From CBDHDN01 sp965261585 (GTDB taxonomy: Bacteria; Pseudomonadota; Alphaproteobacteria; UBA6615): 64,000 nucleotides of DNA. Shown piece by piece: positions 16,191-24,798 of the stretch. Location of the stretch: the NCBI GenBank assembly GCA_965261585.1, contig CBDHDN010000029.1:372001-436000 (forward strand), given 5' to 3'. How positions within the stretch are numbered: the first letter of the stretch is position 1; each line of letters opens with the position of its first letter. The translations under genes and the position numbers were made by a program. The notes below the pieces were generated by a model. It was given only the letters and a program-made list of their open reading frames with translations, had not been told where the DNA came from and made no database searches.

Positions 16191-17601
16191 GGCGCGAGAG
16201 ACGGTGAGGAAGATGCTCGGGCACTCGGAGCCGCCTGGCTACCGCCGCCGCCAGCCACCGAAGCGCCCGAAGCTGGACCCCTTCAGGGATATCATTGACC
16301 GTATTCTGGAAGAGGACCGAACGGTTCACTGCAAGCAGCGCCACACGGCGAAGCGGATATTCGAGCGTCTTCGCGACGAGCATGGCTTTGCGGGCAAACA
16401 GACCATCGTCAAGGATTACGTCCGGGAACGGCGCCGTCGCCAGCGTGAGATGTTCGTGCCGCTGGCGCACCCTCCGGGTCACGCTCAGGCGGACTTTGGC
16501 GAGGCGGATGCGATCATCGCCGGCGTCAAGCGGCGGGCGCATTTTTTCGCCATGGACCTTCCCCACAGCGATGCCTGCTTCGTTGCGGCCTACCCGGCGG
16601 CGGCGACGGAGGCCTGGCTGGACGGCCACAACGGGGCCTTCGCCTTCTTCGGCGGCATTCCCCAATCGATTCTCTACGACAATGACAAGTGCCTGGTGTC
16701 GCGCATCCTGCCGGACGGCACGCGGCAACGAACGCGAGCGTTCAGCGGGCTTCAATCCCATTATCTGTTCCAGGATCGATATGGCCGCCCCGGCAAGGGC
16801 AATGATAAGGGCAAGGTGGAGGGGCTGGTCGGTTACGCCCGCCGGAACTTCATGGTTCCCATCCCCCGGTTTGCGAGCTGGGACGCCTTCAACGCTCACC
16901 TGGAACATCAATGTCGGAGACGGGAAAGCGACGTCTTGCGCGGCCATCGCGAGACCATCGGCGAGCGGTTCGGATGCGACCGGGAGAAGCTGATGGAATT
17001 GCCGCCGGCGCCTTTCGAGGCCTGCGACAAGGAGGGCACGCGGGTCAATTCGCTCTCCCTGGTGCGCTATCGGGGCAACGACTACTCGGTGCCCGTCGCC
17101 TACGGTCACCAAGAGGTCTGGGTCCGTGGCTACGTGCACGAGGTGGTCATCGGCTGCGCCGCCGAGGTCATCGCCCGGCACCCACGCTCTTACGAACGAG
17201 AGGACCTGATCTTCGAGCCGATCCACTATCTGGCCTTGCTGGAGCGGAAGATCGGTGCCCTCGATCAAGCCGCCCCGCTGGCCGGTTGGAAGCTGCCCGA
17301 GGCGTACGCCAACCTGCGCCGCTTGCTTGAAGCCCGCATGGGCAAGGCCGGCAAGCGGGAGTACGTGCAAGTGCTCCGTCTTCTGGAGACCTTTGCCCTT
17401 GAGGAGGTGCACGGTGCCATCCGCGATGCCCTGTGGTTAGGCGCCATCGGCTATGATGCGGTCAAGCACCTGGTGCTGTGTCGCGTCGAGCGTCGACCCC
17501 CCCGGCTCGACTTGAACGTTTATCCCTATCTGCCGCGGGCCCAGGTGACCACCACATCCGCCGCCAGCTACATGAGCCTGCTGGGCGGAGCGGCGCCGTG
17601 A
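16191..17601 (+). pseudogene. istA: IS21 transposase IstA, N-terminally truncated
   Basis: The frame is open from RETVRKMLGHSEPPGY through the DDE catalytic core to the end. Visible landmarks are PPGHAQADFGEADAII (first Asp), PQSILYDNDKCLVSRILPDG (second Asp), and GNDKGKVEGLVGYARRNF (Glu). The first 35 or so residues, which include the DNA-binding HTH (GLSQREAASRFGIARE in copy 2), are missing. The catalytic portion is undamaged, unlike in copy 2, but without the HTH end binding should fail. The stop overlaps the istB start (GTGA). Confidence 0.85.
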
Positions 17602-18248
17602 GCGACACGCCGCAGGTGTTGCTGGCCCATCACCTGAAGGCCCTCAAGCTGCCGACCTTCCTCAGGGAGTACAGCTGGCTCGCCAGTGTGCCAGCGAGGG
17701 CGCCGACCACGTGCGCTACCTGCTCCGCCTGGCCGAGCTGGAACTGATCGACCGCGAGCGCCGCATGGTCGAGCGGCGAATCAGGCAAGCGAAGTTCCCG
17801 ACCGTCAAGAGCTTGGACAGCTTTGACTTCAAAGCGATCGCCTCGCTCAACAAGGCGCTGGTCCTCGAGCTGGCACGATGCGAGTACATCGAGCGCCGGG
17901 AGAATGTGATCGCTCTGGGCAATTCCGGCACCGGCAAGAGTCACATTGCGCTCGAAGAAGCTCGCCAACCTCAAGCTCCTCATCATCGACGAGCTGGGTT
18001 TCGTGCCGCTCTCCAAGACCGGCGCCGAGTTGCTGTTCGAGGTGTTCAGCCAGCGCTACGAGCGTGGCTCGATCCTGGTGACCTCCAACCTGCCATTCGA
18101 CGAGTGGACGGAGGTTTTCGGCTCAGAACGCCTGACGGGGGCGTTGCTGGACCGCCTGACCCACCACGTCCATATCCTGGAAATGAACGGCGAAAGCTTC
18201 CGCCTCAAGCAGAGCCGAAGAAAACAGAAACCCGCAAAAAGCGCCTGA
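17598..18248 (+). pseudogene. istB: IS21 helper ATPase IstB, frameshifted and internally deleted
   Basis: IstB is the AAA+ ATPase that directs IstA to target DNA. The gene starts VSDTPQVLLAHHLKALKLPT and loses frame at the same point as copy 2 (LAS, then CASEGADHVRYLL in the next frame). Walker A, GNSGTGKSHIAL, is present. Compared with copy 2, 113 bp corresponding to 20404-20516 are missing, which again shifts the frame before the Walker B part LLIIDELGFVPLSKTG. It cannot be functional. Confidence 0.85.
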
Positions 18249-18550
18249 GCGGCATCCGCTTGCCCCCGTGGGCCCACAGGCCCCTCCCACGCGCGCCGCG
18301 GCCTTTGCCTGCTGAGGGGCAGTCCACACCGCGCGTGGGTCCCTCCCGTGGACTACCGGGACAAGCTCCTCACCGAACCAAAGTGGCCCACTTTTGCTCC
18401 GCCACATGGCCGGGTTTTACTCCGCCGTGTCGAGATGTGTGCGGCGGTGACAAATTAGACCACGGAAGCGGCGAGATTTGCCCGGCTGCGGGCGGAGTAA
18501 AACTCTGCCACCTGTAGCCTTCGATCCTTTTCGGGATGGAAGGTGGGAGG

Positions 18551-20051
18551 ATGTATACCGTGGACCTTTATCTACGCGTTCGGCTGGCGTGCCATGTTGA
18601 TGGGCTGAGTCAGCGAGAGGCGGCGAGTCGGTTTGGCATAGCGCGAGAGACGGTGAGGAAGATGCTCGGGCACTCGGAGCCGCCTGGCTACCCGCCGCCG
18701 CCAGCCACCGAAGCGCCCGAAGCTGGACCCCTTCAGGGATATCATTGACCGTATTCTGGAAGAGGACCGAACGGTTCACTGCAAGCAGCGCCACACGGCG
18801 AAGCGGATATTCGAGCGTCTTCGCGACGAGCATGGCTTTGCGGGCAAACAGACCATCGTCAAGGATTACGTCCGGGAACGGCGCCGTCGCCAGCGTGAGA
18901 TGTTCGTGCCGCTGGCGCACCCTCCGGGTCACGCTCAGGCGGACTTTGGCGAGGCGGATGCGATCATCGCCGGCGTCAAGCGGCGGGCGCATTTTTTCGC
19001 CATGGACCTTCCCCACAGCGATGCCTGCTTCGTTGCGGCCTACCCGGCGGCGGCGACGGAGGCCTGGCTGGACGGCCACAACGGGGCCTTCGCCTTCTTC
19101 GGCGGCATTCCCCAATCGATTCTCTACGACAATGACAAGTGCCTGGTGTCGCGCATCCTGCCGGACGGCACGCGGCAACGAACGCGAGCGTTCAGCGGGC
19201 TTCAATCCCATTATCTGTTCCAGGATCGATATGGCCGCCCCGGCAAGGGCAATGATAAGGGCAAGGTGGAGGGGCTGGTCGGTTACGCCCGCCGGAACTT
19301 CATGGTTCCCATCCCCCGGTTTGCGAGCTGGGACGCCTTCAACGCTCACCTGGAACATCAATGTCGGAGACGGGAAAGCGACGTCTTGCGCGGCCATCGC
19401 GAGACCATCGGCGAGCGGTTCGGATGCGACCGGGAGAAGCTGATGGAATTGCCGCCGGCGCCTTTCGAGGCCTGCGACAAGGAGGGCACGCGGGTCAATT
19501 CGCTCTCCCTGGTGCGCTATCGGGGCAACGACTACTCGGTGCCCGTCGCCTACGGTCACCAAGAGGTCTGGGTCCGTGGCTACGTGCACGAGGTGGTCAT
19601 CGGCTGCGCCGCCGAGGTCATCGCCCGGCACCCACGCTCTTACGAACGAGAGGACCTGATCTTCGAGCCGATCCATTATCTGGCCTTGCTGGAGCGGAAG
19701 ATCGGTGCCCTCGATCAAGCCGCCCCGCTGGCCGGTTGGAAGCTGCCCGAGGCGTACGCCAACCTGCGCCGCTTGCTTGAAGCCCGCATGGGCAAGGCCG
19801 GCAAGCGGGAGTACGTGCAAGTGCTCCGTCTTCTGGAGACCTTTGCCCTTGAGGAGGTGCACGGTGCCATCCGCGATGCCCTGCGGTTAGGCGCCATCGG
19901 CTATGATGCGGTCAAGCACCTGGTGCTGTGTCGCGTCGAGCGTCGACCCCCCCGGCTCGACTTGAACGTTTATCCCTATCTGCCGCGGGCCCAGGTGACC
20001 ACCACATCCGCCGCCAGCTACATGAGCCTGCTGGGCGGAGCGGCGCCGTGA
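18551..20051 (+). pseudogene. istA: IS21 transposase IstA, single-base frameshift
   Basis: The start MYTVDLYLRVRLACHVDGLS is intact with GGGAGG just upstream, and the HTH GLSQREAASRFGIARE is complete. At about 18691 there is one extra C relative to copy 1 (CTACCCGCC against CTACCGCC). This sends the frame to a stop after PPGYPPPPATEAPEAGPLQG. The rest of the catalytic domain is open in the correct frame, and an internal ATG at 18900 could yield a 383-residue headless protein. Copy 1 is undamaged at this site, so recombination between the copies could restore a whole gene. Confidence 0.85.
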
Positions 20052-20811
20052 GCGACACGCCGCAGGTGTTGCTGGCCCATCACCTGAAGGCCCTCAAGCT
20101 GCCGACCTTCCTCAGGGAGTACAGCTGGCTCGCCAGTGTGCCAGCGAGGGCGCCGACCACGTGCGCTACCTGCTCCGCCTGGCCGAGCTGGAACTGATCG
20201 ACCGCGAGCGCCGCATGGTCGAGCGGCGAATCAGGCAAGCGAAGTTCCCGACCGTCAAGAGCTTGGACAGCTTTGACTTCAAAGCGATCGCCTCGCTCAA
20301 CAAGGCGCTGGTCCTCGAGCTGGCACGATGCGAGTACATCGAGCGCCGGGAGAATGTGATCGCTCTGGGCAATTCCGGCACCGGCAAGAGTCACATTGCG
20401 CTCGGCCTCGGCCTTGCCGCCTGCCAGAAGGGCCTGTCGGTCGGCTTTACCACCGCCGCCGCCCTGGTCCACGAGCTCATCGAGGCGCGCGATGACAGAC
20501 AGCTGCTGAGGTTCCAGAAGAAGCTCGCCAACCTCAAGCTCCTCATCATCGACGAGCTGGGTTTCGTGCCGCTCTCCAAGACCGGCGCCGAGTTGCTGTT
20601 CGAGGTGTTCAACCAGCGCTACGAGCGTGGCTCGATCCTGGTGACCTCCAACCTGCCATTCGACGAGTGGACGGAGGTTTTCGGCTCAGAACGCCTGACG
20701 GGGGCGTTGCTGGACCGCCTGACCCACCACGTCCATATCCTGGAAATGAACGGCGAAAGCTTCCGCCTCAAGCAGAGCCGAAGAAAACAGAAACCCGCAA
20801 AAAGCGCCTGA
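20048..20811 (+). pseudogene. istB: IS21 helper ATPase IstB with N-terminal frame break
   Basis: Translation from GTG 20048 gives KLPTFLREYSWLAS and then leaves the family frame. The following bases read CASEGADHVRYLLRLAELEL only in another frame. From there the protein is complete: GNSGTGKSHIALGLGLAACQ (Walker A), LLIIDELGFVPLSKTGAELL (Walker B), VTSNLPFDEWTEVFGSERLT (sensor 1), LLDRLTHHVHILEMNGES. Because copy 1 has the same break, it predates the duplication. An internal GTG at 20161 could start a 216-residue product lacking about 40 residues of the N-terminal DNA-contact domain. Confidence 0.8.
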
Positions 20812-21012
20812 GCGGCATCCGCTTGCCCCCGTGGGCCCACAGGCCCCTCCCACGCGCGCCGCGGCCTTTGCCTGCTGAGGGGCAGTCCACGCCGCGCGTG
20901 GGTCCCTCCCGTGGACTACGGGGACAAGCTCCTCACCGAACCAAAGTGGCCCACTTTTGCTCCGCCACATGGCCGGGTTTTACTCCGCCGTTGACACGCA
21001 GGGACGGTTTGG

Positions 21013-22009
21013 ATGGTGATGATGCGAATTCTTGGGCCGTGCGTCTGGGCGTTGGCGGTCGTTGCGGGCGTGAATTTTGCGGTGGACCCTGCCGCTGCCC
21101 AGCCGTCCAACGCGGCGGCGGAATGCGAGCGGCTGGCAGCTGACGCGTACGACTACGAACGCGGCACGGACCCGCCCGCCGCCGAGGATCCGGCGACGCT
21201 CGCCCGGGCCGAGGTGGCGTGCCGCGCGGCCGTGCATGACAACTCAGAGGACGTGCGGCCGCGGTTCGGTCTGGGCAGAACGCTCCTGCTCCAGGAACGC
21301 GAGGAGGGCCTCGATCAGTTGCGCTGGGCGGCCGAGCGCGGCTATGCCGCCGCGCAGTATCGCCTTAGTGAATACATGCTCGGTGGTCGGCTGGCGCTTT
21401 ACCCACCTCGGGACATCGACCGTGGTGCGCAATGGGCGGAACGCGCGGCCGAGCAAGGGCATCGGGAAGCGCAGTACCTGTTGGGCATCCGTGTACCACT
21501 GCCGCGGCGACTTCCAGCGCGCATTCCAGTGGTACTCCACGGCGGCGGACCAGGGTGATATCAGGGCGATGGCTGTGCTTGGCGAGCTCTACATGGGGCG
21601 CATGGGCATACCGCCGGACTTGGATGACGAAGCGGCCAAGGCGCGTGGCTTTGCGCTGGTCGAAGAGGCCGCGAGGCGTGGCGATCCCTATGGCCGTTAC
21701 GTCCTCGGCCGGGTGCTCTTGGGGCTCAAGGGTGAGCCGACCGGGGTCATACGAGGCCTTGAAGTACTGAGCCGCTCAGCGGCTGAAGGCAATACGTTGT
21801 CGATGCTCCTCCTGATCGAGATCTATTCGACAGGCTACAGGCTCGAACGCCCAGACCATGATCTTGCCCGGCATTGGGCATGCGCATACGCCGCAACTGA
21901 AGGCCGGGTGCTCGGCCATCAGATCATGTCGCCAGAAGAGACTCGGCAGAGCGCCGCAGACCACCTGCGCGCGTTTTCCGGTATCGCAGAGCTCGACTGC
22001 GGCTCGTAG
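21013..22009 (+). pseudogene. Exported Sel1-repeat protein, one frameshift
   Basis: A signal peptide (CVWALAVVAGVNFAVDPAAA) starts a secreted protein of about 330 residues made of Sel1-like helical repeats: LLLQEREEGLDQLRWAAERG, GAQWAERAAEQGHREAQYLL, FQWYSTAADQGDIRAMAVLG, ALVEEAARRGDPYGRYVLGR. The frame changes near 21490, within one repeat, so either a 1-2 nt indel broke the gene or there is a sequence error. Sel1 proteins usually scaffold complexes in the envelope; no partner is obvious. It begins 17 bp after the IS21 end, so its promoter may have been replaced by the element. Confidence 0.7.
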
Positions 22010-22084
22010 CCCCTTCTGCGCGCTAGGCATCATCACTCACTGACCGGAGCTGCCAAATGACACCGGCGACCTCGAGACTTGAAG

Positions 22085-22663
22085 TCATCCAAAGATTCGT
22101 TGAAGCCATGGCCTATCGCGGCCGGCGCAGACGGACGCCGTCGATGCGTCGCGCCGGTCGACCACCGCGGCCGGCGCGCCGATGATGGTGTCGTAGAACG
22201 CGGCAATGCCCGCCGCAGCGCCCTCGGGCACCGCGATCTCCAGATAGGCCATCCCCAGGTCGGCCGGGCCGAAGGACGGATCGGGCGCATGGCAACGGAA
22301 GCGGTTGCCCCATGGGCACGTCGCCTCGATCGCGCCGTTCTGTCGGCCGAAGGCAAAGGCGGTGCCCGCGAGGTCGTCCGCCACGCCGGCCAGCGACTCG
22401 GCGAGCGCATCGAGGTCCGGGACGACGAGGCCGATCGTGCCGCGGAAGACTTGTGGCGTGTCGCGGTGGGGCAAGTGCAGCTGGCTGCGCCCGATGTTGA
22501 CCCACATGTTCGTGAGCCCGACCATCAGATAGGGATCACGGGTCAGCAGCAGGCCCACGATATAGAACAGAGTCGCCCGGCCCGGGTCCGGGATCACGAC
22601 GTTGACATGCTCGAGATGCACGATGTTGCCGACGTCCTCGGTCGCTCTTTGGAATTTGCCCAT
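22085..22663 (-). CDS. VOC-superfamily (glyoxalase fold) protein
   Basis: A 192-residue protein from ATG 22661-22663 with GGAGG upstream. Two VOC modules are recognisable: VGNIVHLEHVNVVIPDPGRA (first metal His), then GRSQLHLPHRDTPQVFRGTI and a second module DLGMAYLEIAVPEGAAAGIA. The family includes ring-cleaving dioxygenases and glyoxalases; substrate unknown. The last 20 residues (DASTASVCAGRDRPW) do not look like the family. In another frame DGVRLRRPR is followed by a stop, so a late frameshift is possible. The 212 bp to the divergent ABC operon contain nothing else I can identify. Confidence 0.7.
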   Translation of the reverse strand: MGKFQRATEDVGNIVHLEHVNVVIPDPGRATLFYIVGLLLTRDPYLMVGLTNMWVNIGRSQLHLPHRDTPQVFRGTIGLVVPDLDALAESLAGVADDLAGTAFAFGRQNGAIEATCPWGNRFRCHAPDPSFGPADLGMAYLEIAVPEGAAAGIAAFYDTIIGAPAAVVDRRDASTASVCAGRDRPWLQRIFG

Positions 22664-22875
22664 GGGCCGCCCTCCTCGCGGGCGAAGAGCATAGCATCGG
22701 GCGTCGCTCCCCACTATTCGGGGTGCCTGGGCGCCGCACCATTTGTGGCATGCGGCGGCATCGTCTATCTTGCCGGCGATCCGGCCGAACGCGGACGCAA
22801 CAGCGATGGCGGCCGACATCAGACGGCCAGTTCCGGCGAGCCGGCTAATACTGTTCCGAGTGCGAGGAATGAGCG

Positions 22876-24798
22876 GTGGCTCAGCCTGACGCCGTGACCC
22901 AGGCGCGCAAATCCGACGACGGTGGCGATTCCAGTAGCCGCGGCAATGCGCACGGCCGGACCTACGCCGGCATGTCGACCCGCGAGGCGCGGGGCGGCGA
23001 GGATCTACGCATCCTGTGGCGTATTTTTCGCCTGGCCCTGCGCTATCGCCGGCGGGTCGCCCTGGCCGCCGGCGCAACCCTGGCCGCGGCCGCGTTTCAA
23101 CTCATGATCCCACGGTTTCTGGGCAACGCCGTCGACGGTGCGCTGGGGCTGCTGGGCGAGGGATCGGCGACGCCAGAGCTCGCGCAGGCGGCGCTCTTTC
23201 AGGCAGCGGCGCTGCTGCTTGGCGCGGCCGTGCTGCGCGGCGCGTTTACGGTCGTCCACAACTATTGTGGCGAATCGACCGGGCACCTGTTGGCCTATCA
23301 ACTCAGGCTCGCGTTCTACAACAAGCTCCAGACACTGAGCTTCTCGTTTCACGATCGCGTCCACACCGGCGATCTGATCACCCGCGGCATGCTCGACCTG
23401 GAAGGGATCCGCGTGTTCATCAGCGCGGGCGTGGTGCGCGTCCTGTTGCTCGTCGTGCTGATCGGCGCCGGCGCCTGGCTGTTGCTCTCGACCGATCCGC
23501 TGCTCGGCGCCCTGAGCCTGAGCTTCGTGCCCTTCGTCGCCTGGCGTTCGGCGACTGCCCGCCTCAAGTTGCGTTCGCTGTGGCTGCGGTTGCAGGAACG
23601 GCTGGCGGTGCTTGGCCGCATCATGGACGAGAACCTGACCGGCATTCGCGTCGTCCGGGCGTTCGGGGCCGAGCCCTACGAGCTCACCAAGTACGACACG
23701 GCGTCCGATGCCGCGATGGCCCTGGCCGATGAGCGGGTCAAGGTTCGCGTAGCGTCCACGAGCATCATGACCTTCGCCTACTTCATCGCCATGGGGCTGG
23801 TGCTGTGGCACGGCGGTCTGCAGGTGCTCGACGGCCGCATGACGGTCGGTACGCTCACCGAATTCCTTACCTTCATGACGATCCTGCAGCTGCCGGTGCG
23901 TCAGCTCGGGATGGTCGTCAACGCTTTCGCCCGCGCCTCGACGAGCGGGGCCCGGCTCTTTGCCGTGCTCGATCTGGAGCCGGAGATTCGTGACCGTCCG
24001 GACGCCAGGCCGCTGGTGGTCGGCGATGGCACGGTCCACTTCGAGGATGTCGCCTACGCCTATACCGGCGACGGGGCGCCGCGTGTCTTGCGGGGCGTGT
24101 CGTTCTCGGTGAGGCGTGGTCGTACGCTGGGCATCCTCGGTCCGCCGGGCAGCGGCAAGTCGACGATCGCCCACCTGCTGCCGCGGTTCTATGACGTCGC
24201 TTCCGGCCATATCACGATCGACGGCCAGGACATCCGCGATGTTACCCTCGAATCGTTGCGCCGGGCCGTGCGCGTGCTGCAGCAGGACCCTTACCTGTTC
24301 ACGGCCTCCTTGGAGAACAACATCGCCTATGGCAACCCCTGGGCCGTGGACGAGGCGATCCACGAAGCCGCCGCGCTGGCCCAGATCGACGGTTTCGTCG
24401 GCGGGTTGCCGCGCGGCTACGGCACGTTGGTCGGCGAGCGCGGTGTCTCCCTGTCGGGCGGTCAAAAACAGCGGGTCGCGATCGCCCGCACGACGCTGCT
24501 GAACCCGGCCGTCTTGGTCTTCGACGACTCGACCGCGGCAATCGACGCGGCGACCGAGCAGCGCATCCGCCAGGCGCTGACGGCCCATACGGCGACCTGC
24601 GCGACGATCATCATTTCGCATCGGCTCGGCGCCCTGCGCCACGCCGACGAGATCATCTTCCTCGAGGACGGACGGATCACCGAGCAGGGTACGCACGCCT
24701 CGCTGCTCGCACGCGGCGGCCGCTACGCCGCGCTCTATGCACTGCAAAGCCGCGAGGGCGCGTCGTCCGGCGGCACTGCGATCGAGGCCGCCGAATGA
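22876..24798 (+). CDS. ABC exporter half-transporter with degenerate ATP site
   Basis: A 640-residue ABC exporter subunit with six transmembrane helices (about 50-350) and a C-terminal nucleotide-binding domain. Walker A is GPPGSGKST, signature LSGGQKQRVAIA, H-loop IIISHRL. Walker B reads VLVFDDSTAAID: the catalytic Glu after the Asp is replaced by Asp, the mark of the non-hydrolysing partner in heterodimeric exporters (TM287/288, BmrCD type). GTG 22876 is the longest start; ATG 22972 (MSTREARGGEDLRILW) is also plausible. The stop overlaps the next start by 4 nt. Substrate cannot be told; drugs, lipids or peptides are typical. Confidence 0.88.
   Translation: MAQPDAVTQARKSDDGGDSSSRGNAHGRTYAGMSTREARGGEDLRILWRIFRLALRYRRRVALAAGATLAAAAFQLMIPRFLGNAVDGALGLLGEGSATPELAQAALFQAAALLLGAAVLRGAFTVVHNYCGESTGHLLAYQLRLAFYNKLQTLSFSFHDRVHTGDLITRGMLDLEGIRVFISAGVVRVLLLVVLIGAGAWLLLSTDPLLGALSLSFVPFVAWRSATARLKLRSLWLRLQERLAVLGRIMDENLTGIRVVRAFGAEPYELTKYDTASDAAMALADERVKVRVASTSIMTFAYFIAMGLVLWHGGLQVLDGRMTVGTLTEFLTFMTILQLPVRQLGMVVNAFARASTSGARLFAVLDLEPEIRDRPDARPLVVGDGTVHFEDVAYAYTGDGAPRVLRGVSFSVRRGRTLGILGPPGSGKSTIAHLLPRFYDVASGHITIDGQDIRDVTLESLRRAVRVLQQDPYLFTASLENNIAYGNPWAVDEAIHEAAALAQIDGFVGGLPRGYGTLVGERGVSLSGGQKQRVAIARTTLLNPAVLVFDDSTAAIDAATEQRIRQALTAHTATCATIIISHRLGALRHADEIIFLEDGRITEQGTHASLLARGGRYAALYALQSREGASSGGTAIEAAE

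Larger units (their letters stand above)
13617..16199 (+). pseudogene. Integrase-core (rve) transposase gene, split by IS1380 copy B and truncated by IS21
   Basis: The N-terminal part, 13617-14073, is intact: LHTEILALRQQVAVLKRERP, a helix-turn-helix, and SRENTRWGAPRIHGEILKLG. It stops at WRTFLT. The catalytic part resumes at 15811 with NHADCLASIAFFVVPT, continues through YLIRDRDGAYGQ (Asp) and APRSPWQNPYVERLIGSVRR (Glu), and ends at ERHLRR near 16190, where IS21 sequence begins. Removing 14074-15807 together with one copy of the duplicated TACAA rejoins the two halves in frame (WRTFLTNHADC). The order of events was therefore: this element entered hsdM, IS1380 entered it, and its 3' end was lost in a join to IS21. 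Confidence 0.8.
16191..18423 (+). mobile_element. IS21-family element, copy 1 (5' truncated)
   Basis: It shares nearly all its sequence with the element at 18436 but lacks about 460 bp at the 5' end and 113 bp inside istB. The left junction with the integrase-core gene falls on a short shared sequence, GCGCGAGAGACGG, suggesting a microhomology join. The right end keeps GTTTTACTCCGCCG but not the terminal TTGACA. Confidence 0.8.
18436..20996 (+). mobile_element. IS21-family element, copy 2 (full length)
   Basis: The left end, TGTGTGCGGCGGTGACAA at 18436, and the right end, reverse complement TGTCAACGGCGGAGTAAAA at 20996, are related terminal repeats with the TG...CA ends typical of IS21. A second internal repeat (GGCGGAGTAAAACTC near 18510) fits the multiple terminal binding sites of this family. 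Only 12 bp separate it from copy 1, so the copies are in tandem. The 18249-18550 stretch holds only these end sequences. Confidence 0.8.

Noticed and set aside
23005..24747. Very long open frame on the minus strand opposite the ABC exporter gene (and similar ones opposite other genes)
   Set aside because: GC-rich codon bias on the plus strand keeps the opposite strand free of stops. The antisense translation is Arg/Gln/His-rich with no domain, while the plus strand carries all ABC motifs.
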